Positions 50,763 through 58,218 of a DNA stretch of 64,000 bases are shown in pieces. The notes below the pieces were generated by a model. The model did no database searches. It was not told the DNA's origin and was given only the letters and a program-made list of their open reading frames with translations. The stretch is from Sediminibacterium sp. (GTDB lineage Bacteria; Bacteroidota; Bacteroidia; Chitinophagales; Chitinophagaceae). The translations under genes were made by a program, and so were the position numbers. How positions within the stretch are numbered: position 1 is the stretch's first letter; every line of letters starts with the position of its first letter. The DNA lies in NCBI GenBank assembly GCA_016786865.1, contig JAEUVE010000011.1, positions 124,001 through 188,000 of the forward strand, in the 5' to 3' direction.

Positions 50763-51608
50763 ATGAAAATCAATGCCAATACAAAGATTGCCGTTTTGCT
50801 GAAGCAGCACCCGGAAGCGCTGGACGCAATAACAGGTATTTCGCCTAAATTCAATAAACTTCGGAATCCGATTCTTCGGAAGGTAATTGCCGGAAGAACC
50901 AGTATATCCATGGCTTCAACAATAGGCGGCTGCAGTCCGGAAGATTTTTTCAGGGCGTTGGAGCCACTTGGTTTTGAAATAGACCGGACCTTGGAAGTCC
51001 GCGATGAAATAGTTAAAGAGCGGCTGCCCGACTATTTACAGCAGGTTTCTTCTGCTAAAATAATTGAACTGGATGTAAGGGCACTCATCGATTCTGGAAC
51101 GGATCCGCTGAATCAGATTCTGCATACCATCAGTAGGCTGGAGCCGGGAGAAGTACTGAACATCATCAACAGTTTTGAACCCACACCATTGCGCCAATTG
51201 CTGGGTAAACAGGGATTTGAATCCTATGCCAATACAAAGGAACCCGGGTTGGTGCATACGTATTTTTTTAAAAAAGAAACACCAGGAGTGGTTTCGGTTG
51301 CTACCATGCCACCCACTCAGACTGATTTGGATACAGCAAACCTAAAAGACGGGCCAACAGAATGGGAAGAAGTGTTGAACCGTTATCAGGGCAATCTGGA
51401 AACCATTGATGTGCGGGAACTGCCCATGCCACAGCCCATGCACAGGATACTGGAGGCCCTGGAAAATTTAGCTCCGCATAAAGCCCTCCTGATTCACCAT
51501 AAAAGAATTCCGGTGTTTCTGCTTCCCGAACTGGAGGAAAAAAAATGGAGTTATCGGATCAAAGAAATAGACACGGATCGGGTAGAACTCTTAATTTACA
51601 GCGATTGA
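50763..51608 (+). CDS. DUF1858-DUF2249-DUF2249 protein
   Basis: A 281-aa cytoplasmic protein. Residues 1-68 match DUF1858 (TKIAVLLKQHPEALDAITGISPKFNKLRNPILRKVIAGRTSISMASTIGG). Two DUF2249 domains follow, at about 95-172 (IIELDVRALIDSGTDPLNQILHTISRLEPGEVLNIINSFEPTPL) and 213-280 (ETIDVRELPMPQPMHRILEALENLAPHKALLIHHKRIPVFLLPEL). DUF2249 also occurs at the start of RIC in the same operon. Both are found near NO reductases and hemerythrins in many bacteria; a TusA-like sulfur- or electron-carrier role has been suggested but is unproven. It ends one base before the next ATG. Confidence 0.85.
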   Translation: MKINANTKIAVLLKQHPEALDAITGISPKFNKLRNPILRKVIAGRTSISMASTIGGCSPEDFFRALEPLGFEIDRTLEVRDEIVKERLPDYLQQVSSAKIIELDVRALIDSGTDPLNQILHTISRLEPGEVLNIINSFEPTPLRQLLGKQGFESYANTKEPGLVHTYFFKKETPGVVSVATMPPTQTDLDTANLKDGPTEWEEVLNRYQGNLETIDVRELPMPQPMHRILEALENLAPHKALLIHHKRIPVFLLPELEEKKWSYRIKEIDTDRVELLIYSD

Positions 51609-51609
51609 T

Positions 51610-52902
51610 ATGTTCGGAGGAGTAAACGATACAGCCACATCCAATACAACCAGCCATCAGGTGGTATTGCCTTTTTACGGGTATGCATCACTGGCCTATC
51701 TGGCGGCAACCCTCCTGCTGGCATTCTCTTCCAATGCATTTACGGGTCATTATTTTCATCCGCATATCCTGACCATCACGCATATCATGGCGCTTGGCTG
51801 GGGAACTATGATGATTCTGGGGGCCAGTTACCAGCTGGTACCGGTGTTAATAGAGAGAAAACTGTACAGCCCGGTGATGGCGCAAATTTCTTTTGTACTG
51901 GCCGGTTTGGGTATTCCGCTGCTCTGTTACGGTTTTTATATATTTAATATGGGATGGCCTGCTCAGTTTGGCGGCTGGCTGATTTTATCTTCAGTTCTGC
52001 TTTATCTGATTAACCTGGCCATCAGTATGGCTAAAAGCCAGGAAGAAAATGTGCATGCGTTTTTTGTTTTCACCGCAACGCTGTGGTTGCTGGCGACGGT
52101 TGTGGTAGGCTTGTTGCTGGTGTATAATTTTACCCACCCGCTGTTACCGCGGAGCTCGCTGGATTATTTACCCGTGCATGCGCACCTGGGTATTGCCGGA
52201 TGGTTTCTCCTGCTCGTAATAGGTGTAGGCTCCAGGCTTATTCCCATGTTCCTGATTTCCAAATACAGTCATACGCGGATACTCTGGTGGATTTACGGAC
52301 TCATCAATGGAGGGCTTCTTTCGTTTATAGGATTTTTTCTGTATTCGGATAATCGTGTCTGGCTGTTAGTGCCTACAGCTGCAATTGCAATCGGGTTGTT
52401 GTTGTTTGCGCTTTTTTGTTATCGGAGTTATATGCAACGCATCCGTAAAAAAGTAGATGAGCCCATGCAGGTTTCCCTCTTATCTGTACTCATGTTGTTT
52501 CTACCCCTTGTATTTCTGGTGGTGATTCTGCTCTTACTTATTTTTGGACCTGCCGGTAATACCTTATATGTTTCCGCATATGGTTTTGTAATCCTGTTTG
52601 GCTGGATCACTGCCATTATTCTTGGAATGACTTTTAAAACCCTGCCGTTTATTATTTGGAATAAAGTATATCATTTGCTGGCGGGCAGGCAGAAAACACC
52701 CAATCCCAAGGACCTCTTCAACGAATCTGTTTTTAAATGGATGAGTCTGGCCTACCTGGCCGGGTTCGTATTGTTCTGCGGAGGAATTTTATTGCAAAAC
52801 CAGATCGTATTACAGGCTGCTGCCGTATTATTGCTGATCAGTTCAGTATTGTATAACTGGAATGTGATCCGGCTGTTGTTGCACAAACCCGCTGTTGTAT
52901 GA
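51610..52902 (+). CDS. 12-helix membrane protein, heme-copper oxidase/NnrS-like
   Basis: A 430-aa protein with about twelve membrane helices. Histidines cluster in the second helix (HYFHPHILTITHIMALGWGTMMILGASYQLVPV) and at a PVHAHLGIAGWFLLLVIGVGSRLIPMF segment that resembles the HxH heme motif of helix X in heme-copper oxidases. Helix VI/VII copper ligands are not evident. It may be an NnrS-like or cbb3-I-like heme protein that protects respiration from NO. No c-type cytochrome partner is encoded beside it. It sits between the DUF2249 protein and a DUF59 protein, with a four-base overlap to the latter. Confidence 0.72.
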   Translation: MFGGVNDTATSNTTSHQVVLPFYGYASLAYLAATLLLAFSSNAFTGHYFHPHILTITHIMALGWGTMMILGASYQLVPVLIERKLYSPVMAQISFVLAGLGIPLLCYGFYIFNMGWPAQFGGWLILSSVLLYLINLAISMAKSQEENVHAFFVFTATLWLLATVVVGLLLVYNFTHPLLPRSSLDYLPVHAHLGIAGWFLLLVIGVGSRLIPMFLISKYSHTRILWWIYGLINGGLLSFIGFFLYSDNRVWLLVPTAAIAIGLLLFALFCYRSYMQRIRKKVDEPMQVSLLSVLMLFLPLVFLVVILLLLIFGPAGNTLYVSAYGFVILFGWITAIILGMTFKTLPFIIWNKVYHLLAGRQKTPNPKDLFNESVFKWMSLAYLAGFVLFCGGILLQNQIVLQAAAVLLLISSVLYNWNVIRLLLHKPAVV

Positions 52903-53225
52903 ATGTAATTACCAATAATCAACTCAAAGCCACAGTTGCACTTGCTGCATTGCAGGAGGTGGTAGATCCGGAAATCGGGTTGAATATCGTAGACCTGGGA
53001 CTGGTATACCAGATTGATTTTGATGAAGCCAACCGGAAACTATATTGCACCATGACCCTGACCACGCAATTCTGCCCCATGGGAGAATCCATTACACATG
53101 CAGCAGCAGAAGCGCTGAAAGCCTGTTTTGCCGGAGACGATGTAATAGTAGAACTGCGTTTTGATCCGCCCTGGAATCATGAAATGATTTCTGAAGCCGG
53201 ACGGGAATTTTTAAATAATAAATAA
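52899..53225 (+). CDS. DUF59/MIP18-type iron-sulfur assembly factor
   Basis: A 108-aa protein matching the SufT/PaaD-like DUF59 family: ALQEVVDPEIGLNIVDLGLVYQIDF, then CTMTLTTQFCPMGESITHAAAEAL and the RFDPPWNHEMISEAGREFL ending. Such proteins help mature Fe-S clusters. In this operon it would rebuild NO-damaged clusters together with RIC. It overlaps the upstream gene (ATGA) and its stop overlaps the Rrf2 start (TAATG). Confidence 0.9.
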   Translation: MNVITNNQLKATVALAALQEVVDPEIGLNIVDLGLVYQIDFDEANRKLYCTMTLTTQFCPMGESITHAAAEALKACFAGDDVIVELRFDPPWNHEMISEAGREFLNNK

Positions 53226-53656
53226 TGCTGAGCCTTACCTGTAAAACAGCCATCAAAGCGGTGATTTATCTGGCAACCAAAATGGAGAGCGGAGAAAAAG
53301 CCGGTATCAGGGAAATTGCAACATTCATCAATGCCAGTGAACATACTGTAGGAAAAATGTTGCAGACACTGGTGAAGGAGGATGTGATCAATAGTATGAA
53401 GGGGCCTAACGGAGGATTTTTTATAACTGCAAAACAGAAAAATCAATCTCTGCTAAAAATTATTCATGCAATAGATGGTACTGAAATATTTCAGGAATGT
53501 GGTCTTGGCCTGAGTAAATGCTCTGCTACACATCCATGCCCAATACACAACGATTATAAAGTTGTCCGTGACGGATTCAAGCATATGTGTCTGCAGAAAA
53601 AAGTGAGCGACTTACTGGAACCGGTTAATGACGGCCTTGCTTATTTGATGGGATAA
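53225..53656 (+). CDS. Rrf2-family regulator, NsrR-like (operon-end copy)
   Basis: A 143-aa Rrf2 protein. Winged HTH at residues 1-68 (TCKTAIKAVIYLATK...HTVGKMLQTLVKEDVINSMKGPNGGFFI). Cysteines C92, C99 and C105 in the segment ECGLGLSKCSATHPCP match the three-Cys Fe-S ligand set of NsrR/IscR relatives (C-x6-C-x5-C). It probably senses NO through a 4Fe-4S cluster and represses this operon. It is the last gene of the RIC operon, and its 3' end overlaps the facing Rrf2 gene by 32 bases. Confidence 0.9.
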   Translation: MLSLTCKTAIKAVIYLATKMESGEKAGIREIATFINASEHTVGKMLQTLVKEDVINSMKGPNGGFFITAKQKNQSLLKIIHAIDGTEIFQECGLGLSKCSATHPCPIHNDYKVVRDGFKHMCLQKKVSDLLEPVNDGLAYLMG

Positions 53657-54068
53657 TTCTATCTGCATCGTGCGCCAGCTGCTGAATGGTTGTATGTTCA
53701 AACAACTGAATCAGCTGCTGCTTGATGCCTTTGTATTCCGCATGCATGGGGCAGGGCATGGCTTCGGAACATTTCTTCAGCCCCAGAACACATTTACCCA
53801 GTACACCGTCTTCCTCCATTACATGCAGGATATCTCTTACAGGCCTTTTTTGCGCTTTACTACTTAAATAGAAGCCACCGCCGGGTCCGCGCACAGAGCT
53901 GATGATTCCGTTATTGGCAGTCAGTTTCTGCAGAATTTTGGCCGTAAAAGACTTGGGAGAATTGATGGCTTTGGCAATTTCTTCAATACCCAGTTTATGT
54001 TCCTCACTGCTTTTACGGGCAATATAAATGGTAGCCCTCAATGCGTATTCAGTTGCTTTTGAAAACAT
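53625..54068 (-). CDS. Rrf2-family regulator, NsrR-like (norCB-linked copy)
   Basis: A 147-aa Rrf2 protein with the HTH at 1-70 (KATEYALRATIYIARKSSEEHKLGIEEIAKAINSPKSFTAKILQKL) and C93, C100 and C106 in CVLGLKKCSEAMPCPMH, the same C-x6-C-x5-C spacing as its convergent neighbour. It ends the norC-norB-PTPS operon, 10 bases after the PTPS stop. The two Rrf2 proteins differ strongly in sequence, so they may bind different operators or the same one in different redox states. Confidence 0.92.
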   Translation of the reverse strand: MFSKATEYALRATIYIARKSSEEHKLGIEEIAKAINSPKSFTAKILQKLTANNGIISSVRGPGGGFYLSSKAQKRPVRDILHVMEEDGVLGKCVLGLKKCSEAMPCPMHAEYKGIKQQLIQLFEHTTIQQLAHDADRIIPSNKQGRH

Positions 54069-54077
54069 GGTATGGTT

Positions 54078-54515
54078 TTATTTAATACCGGCATTTTCCC
54101 ATTCGGCATAGGAATCGCTCGTTTCATAAATTTTGAGTTTTCTCAGCAGCATATTTGCCGGTAAGGCTTTCAGCAACCTATTCCGGATGTACAAGAGAAT
54201 GTTTTCTGCTGTTGGCTCCATCTTCCATATAATCAGGTTCTCCGGTGTGCCGGTATTGGGATGTTCTGCCAGAAAATCTTCGGATAAAATCAGGTGGTGA
54301 TCAAATTGATTTACAATGATCTCATTCACCATTTTTTTCAGGTCTTTGAAATCGATCACAAATCCGGGCTTTGGAAGGTATTCCTGATCGGAGATTTCTG
54401 TTCCTACTGTTACATGTAATACATAGGAGTGTCCGTGAATGTTTCTGCAATGGCCATTGTATCCGTGAATGGCATGGGCGGTTTCAAATCTAAAAATCTT
54501 GGTTACTTGTAACAT
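54078..54515 (-). CDS. queD: 6-pyruvoyl-tetrahydropterin synthase / QueD-family protein
   Basis: A 145-aa protein. The zinc ligands are in ETAHAIHGYNGHCRNIHGHSYVLHV, with the family CxxxHGHxY segment, and the Asp-His pair in NQFDHHLIL and the PTAENILLYI motif are present. It acts on dihydroneopterin triphosphate to give 6-carboxytetrahydropterin (queuosine route) or 6-pyruvoyltetrahydropterin. The rest of the queuosine pathway is absent. It overlaps the norB stop by 26 bases and is plainly part of the nor operon, so a pterin-related role in NO metabolism or a simple hitch-hiking gene are both possible. Confidence 0.88.
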   Translation of the reverse strand: MLQVTKIFRFETAHAIHGYNGHCRNIHGHSYVLHVTVGTEISDQEYLPKPGFVIDFKDLKKMVNEIIVNQFDHHLILSEDFLAEHPNTGTPENLIIWKMEPTAENILLYIRNRLLKALPANMLLRKLKIYETSDSYAEWENAGIK

Positions 54516-55827
54516 GCAGTTCTTTTTTTAATAAGGAAAACAGGATCAGCAGTATTCCGGCTGCCAAGGTAATTCCTGAAATCAGAAATACCATAAAAAA
54601 CGGTCTCAATTGCTGCATCATGCTGCCAAAAGCAGGTGGATTTGCACTCATTTGCCAATGTGCTTTCCAGATTCCGGCCACAATCAGGGAAACCCAGAAC
54701 AGCAGTAAAGATATATTGGCCAGCCAAAAGCCCGTTTTGCCCACGCTGTTTCCCTGTTGCTGATGCTTTAATATATCGGCAACAATTGCCAGCAGCAGCA
54801 TGGTGTTGATGCCAATGGTGGTTCCCATGGCATGGGCTACCGTAATATGCGTTCCGTGGGTATACACATTGATAGCAGGAACAGACATGCCAATGGCCAG
54901 AATAAGGTTTAGGAATACCCAGATGTCTGCGGCAAACAGCAGCCGGTAACTGGCAATATGCCGGAACTTCAGAACGGCTGAAAGGCTTTGTTTCCATTCC
55001 CAGATGATTCTTCCAAGCAGGAGCAGTTCGGTCATGCTCACCGCGTAACTGATTTGTCTTACATAGGCATGGGTAGGAAGTGTATAAATATGATGGCCCC
55101 AGTTGAACATAAGATTGAAGAGCCCAATGAAATACAACGCAAATGCTTTTTTGCTGAAAGCCGTACTTTGGTTGCCACTGATTTTGCACATCAGGTAAGT
55201 CGCAGCACCATATACCAGCTGGTTCCAGGAGCCCACCATGCTGCCATAAGACTTCCACTGAATGGTCATATCGTGAACAATGTGTTTACGGAAATAGGGT
55301 AGCACCCAGAGGTAAGATTCTGTAAATGTAAACAGGAAAAATACGATACCGGTAAGCCACATCCATATGTATACGGGCTGATTCCTGAAAGAGTCGACAG
55401 TACGAATGAAATTGATCAGCAATAAAACCCAAGCCAATACAATCGGAACAGAAAGATAGGGTGGGTATTCCCAGTATTCTCTTCCTCCAAACATGCCGGC
55501 CAGGTAACAGGCCATGATCAGCAGGATGGAAATGCCCAACAGGTAAAACTGTATTTTAATCAGTATTGTCGAATACATCCTTCGTTGGCTGTGTTCCTGT
55601 ACATAGGTAAAGATGGCGCCGGTAGCTGTGAGTATGATCCAGAAAAGCACCGATGAAACATGCAGTGGACGGGTCCGCTCAAAGGAGAGTACTTCTTTCA
55701 GGAATCCGGGCACTGCATATTGCAGGCCGCCTAAAATCCCGAACAGCATGCCTAATGCAAGCAGTATGATACCAAACCTGATAAAATAAACCGGATAAAC
55801 CGATTGTTTACTGGTTGATGAATCCAT
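54490..55827 (-). CDS. norB: NorB-like nitric oxide reductase catalytic subunit (heme-copper family) with variant ligands
   Basis: A 445-aa membrane protein with twelve or so helices. I chose the ATG at 55827 (MDSSTSKQSVYPVYF), which overlaps norC by 20 bases. Recognisable ligands are H56 in helix II (RPLHVSSVLFWI), H245 and H246 in helix VII (NWGHHIYTLP) and H332 in helix X (THGTHITVAHAMGTTIG). Two expected residues differ: the second His of the helix-X HxH motif is M334 (HAM), and the helix-VI segment that gives the non-heme-metal His and the NorB Glu reads GSWNQLVYGAA. NorC lies directly upstream, so it is NOR-like, but the active site may be unusual. Confidence 0.82.
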   Translation of the reverse strand: MDSSTSKQSVYPVYFIRFGIILLALGMLFGILGGLQYAVPGFLKEVLSFERTRPLHVSSVLFWIILTATGAIFTYVQEHSQRRMYSTILIKIQFYLLGISILLIMACYLAGMFGGREYWEYPPYLSVPIVLAWVLLLINFIRTVDSFRNQPVYIWMWLTGIVFFLFTFTESYLWVLPYFRKHIVHDMTIQWKSYGSMVGSWNQLVYGAATYLMCKISGNQSTAFSKKAFALYFIGLFNLMFNWGHHIYTLPTHAYVRQISYAVSMTELLLLGRIIWEWKQSLSAVLKFRHIASYRLLFAADIWVFLNLILAIGMSVPAINVYTHGTHITVAHAMGTTIGINTMLLLAIVADILKHQQQGNSVGKTGFWLANISLLLFWVSLIVAGIWKAHWQMSANPPAFGSMMQQLRPFFMVFLISGITLAAGILLILFSLLKKELHVTSNQDF

Positions 55828-56209
55828 TGCGCTGTATTGTAAAGGTTCTCGGATCTGAATTACCGGAGGCATCCAGGTGCCGGAGATAATTCATCAGTTC
55901 ATTGATTTCTGTTTCAGTGAGGTGATAATTGGGCATGATGTTGGTGCCGTTCTGCAGAAATGCCCGGATATAAGCAGGCCCTCTTTTGGAATAGCTGTTG
56001 GTGAGGTCGGGACCCAGATATCCGCCTAGTCCGTATACCTGGTGACAGGCGCCGCAGTTGTATTGCTGCCAAAGTAATTTTCCTTTATCGGCACTTGGTA
56101 ATGGCTGCTTGTTGCCAGGAGGAAGGTCTGCATATAAAAAGCAGGAGTAGCCTAAAAATGCGGCTACCAATATTCCTGCAATGCTGTATTTGGCGCGGTC
56201 CTGCAACAT
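55808..56209 (-). CDS. norC: NorC-like membrane-anchored cytochrome c
   Basis: A 133-aa protein with one N-terminal membrane helix (SIAGILVAAFLGYSCFLYADLP) and one heme-c motif, CGACH, in the segment LLWQQYNCGACHQVYGLGGYLGPDLTN that is typical of NorC. The distal ligand is probably the Met in GTNIMPNYHLTETEI. It would pass electrons to NorB. First gene of the nor operon. The shared operator lies 17-35 bases upstream of the ATG. Confidence 0.92.
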   Translation of the reverse strand: MLQDRAKYSIAGILVAAFLGYSCFLYADLPPGNKQPLPSADKGKLLWQQYNCGACHQVYGLGGYLGPDLTNSYSKRGPAYIRAFLQNGTNIMPNYHLTETEINELMNYLRHLDASGNSDPRTFTIQRNGFINQ

Positions 56210-56216
56210 GTATTGG

Positions 56217-56244
56217 CAAAATAATTAAGGACAAAAATATCCTT
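56217..56244 (-). promoter_or_regulatory. Candidate operator/promoter of norC-norB
   Basis: The minus strand reads AAGGA, eight bases, TCCTT, then AATTATTTTGCC (operator at 56227-56244). AATTATT and the TCCTT half-site match the promoter at 43624-43655. The -7 element would be TTATTTTG (56217-56224, minus strand), one base from consensus, seven bases before the norC ATG. Confidence 0.6.
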
Positions 56245-56291
56245 TATTTTAAATTTTGACCAATTTTTTTTAACTCAGCCCCGGGTTCTGT

Positions 56292-58208
56292 TCATTTCCT
56301 GATTAGTTCGGAGATTTCAAATTCCAGGTAGGCAGTTACGCCGTTTTTTTCAGAGGCATTTAATTCTATCTTTCCATTCATTGCCCGAACCCTCGATCGG
56401 AGACTAACGAGCCCAATACCTTCTGTTTGCATTTTGTCGCTATTGAATCCAATGCCATTGTCTTCGATAGATATACAGAGTAGTTCGTTTTGTTGGGTTA
56501 ATTGTACAATGGCCTGTGTGGATTTGGAGTGTTTTACAATGTTGTTAATGAGTTCCTGTACAATGCGGTAAACAGATAATTCAAAGGCATCCGAAAAGCG
56601 ATCTATGGTTCCCCAGGAATCATATTCTATGGCAATGGTTTTGCTGTTGTTGAGGCTATTGCAATATCTTCTAAGTGCCTCATCCAGTCCGTGCTGCAAC
56701 AATATTTCGGGCATCAGGTTGTGAGAAGTTTTTCTAAGTTCACCGGCAGCTTCGTCCAGTAAGCGGATGCCCTGTTGGTACCCTTCCGTTTGCGTGAGCA
56801 TTTCTGCTTCCGAAGGAATACTGCTGAAATGCATTTTCACCGCAGCCAGCATGCCCGCAACACCGTCGTGTAGATCCCTTGCGATCCTGCTACGCTCTCT
56901 TTCTTCTCCCTGCATGGTAGCCTGCATCAATTGAATTTCTTTTTGTTGCTGAAGCGATTTGAGCTCCCGTAGGTGCACTTGCTTTTTGTTTCTGAACCGA
57001 AGATAAAAAAAGGCTGCAGCAGATATTGCTACAACCAATCCTGCAAAAGTGATGTACATGTAATTCCGGCTCTTGTGGAGCTGAAGGTCTTTTTGCGCTG
57101 CCTGGTATTTGATTTCCATTTCTGCAGCAGCTCTTTTTACATCCTGGTTAGAAGTACTGTCTTTATAGTGAATGTATTTTTGATAGCAGGCCAGCGCCTG
57201 TGCAGGTTTGTTTTGTTTGATATAAGTTTCAGACAACACTTTATAGATGATGGTCGATTGCCGGATCATCCCTTTGCTTTCAGCAATTTCCAGGGCCTTG
57301 TTCAGGTAATCGATGGTATGCTGGTGGTCGTTGGTCAGGGCGTATCCATCTGCCAGTCCGATCGTTCCATACAGGATAAACTGCATATTGTTGACCTGCG
57401 TTGCAGCTTGTACCAGTTCCCGTGAATACTGAATGGTTTCGGCAGGTTTCTTGAATTTTCGGTAAAGGTCTATCATGCCGGCATTGGCAATGAACTGGTT
57501 ATTTCTGTTCTGCTGTGCATGGGCCAGGTCGCGGGCTTCTTTGATGTATAGGTAAGAAGCGTTAAAATTATTCCTGTTGGCCATATAGGCACTCATTCCA
57601 TAAAGCGCTGCCACAAGCGAAGTGGTATCCCTGATTTCCCTGGCAGTTTGCATTACTTTCCGATAATAAAAGGCAGCTTTTTCATAATTCTCCACCGAAA
57701 ACAGCATGGTGCCCATCTGAATATATGCATTGTTGAGCCTGTTTTTATAAACAGTTCCCTCCAGCAGCCGGATAGCTTTGGTGAGGTGATCCATTTTAAG
57801 CGTGGAATTTCCGATTTTATCGGCCTCTACGGCCAGGTTCAGATGACATACGGCTATTCGTTCCAGCTGGTCTGTTTTGCCAAGGTATTCCAAGGCTTTT
57901 TCAAATCCTTCCATGGCCTTTGCATTCTCCATGAGCTGTGAATGCCTGTATGCTTTGTAAAACCAGCCCATTCCAATATAATAGGGTTTATCCAGCGTTT
58001 TACTCAGAGAAATCAATTGCTCATTGGCATAAGCAGCCTTTGCAGGATCAATATCCAGTTGTTGTTTAATGTACCGGACCAGGTTGCCTGCTTTCAGGGT
58101 GTCGTCCTTTGCTTTTAAAATTTCAGACAACCTGGCATCCTGAGCTGCTACTACAGTATAAATACCAGCCAGTAAAAAAGCAAACAGTACAATTCTTTTT
58201 AGCAACAT
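56292..58208 (-). CDS. TPR-containing sensor histidine kinase (HisKA_3 class)
   Basis: A 638-aa protein. Signal peptide (MLLKRIVLFAFLLAGIYTVVAAQ), then six to eight TPR-like repeats (residues 25-375), a membrane helix (YMYITFAGLVVAISAAAFFYLRF), the HisKA_3 motif ERSRIARDLHDGVAGMLAAVKMHF with the phospho-acceptor His, and an ATPase domain (ELINNIVKHS, DNGIGFN, GIGLVSLRSRV). Such kinases pair with NarL-type regulators; none is adjacent. It is the last of four tightly spaced minus-strand genes starting at 61778, which points to control of the envelope. Confidence 0.93.
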   Translation of the reverse strand: MLLKRIVLFAFLLAGIYTVVAAQDARLSEILKAKDDTLKAGNLVRYIKQQLDIDPAKAAYANEQLISLSKTLDKPYYIGMGWFYKAYRHSQLMENAKAMEGFEKALEYLGKTDQLERIAVCHLNLAVEADKIGNSTLKMDHLTKAIRLLEGTVYKNRLNNAYIQMGTMLFSVENYEKAAFYYRKVMQTAREIRDTTSLVAALYGMSAYMANRNNFNASYLYIKEARDLAHAQQNRNNQFIANAGMIDLYRKFKKPAETIQYSRELVQAATQVNNMQFILYGTIGLADGYALTNDHQHTIDYLNKALEIAESKGMIRQSTIIYKVLSETYIKQNKPAQALACYQKYIHYKDSTSNQDVKRAAAEMEIKYQAAQKDLQLHKSRNYMYITFAGLVVAISAAAFFYLRFRNKKQVHLRELKSLQQQKEIQLMQATMQGEERERSRIARDLHDGVAGMLAAVKMHFSSIPSEAEMLTQTEGYQQGIRLLDEAAGELRKTSHNLMPEILLQHGLDEALRRYCNSLNNSKTIAIEYDSWGTIDRFSDAFELSVYRIVQELINNIVKHSKSTQAIVQLTQQNELLCISIEDNGIGFNSDKMQTEGIGLVSLRSRVRAMNGKIELNASEKNGVTAYLEFEISELIRK

Positions 58209-58218
58209 CAGCGCAGAT

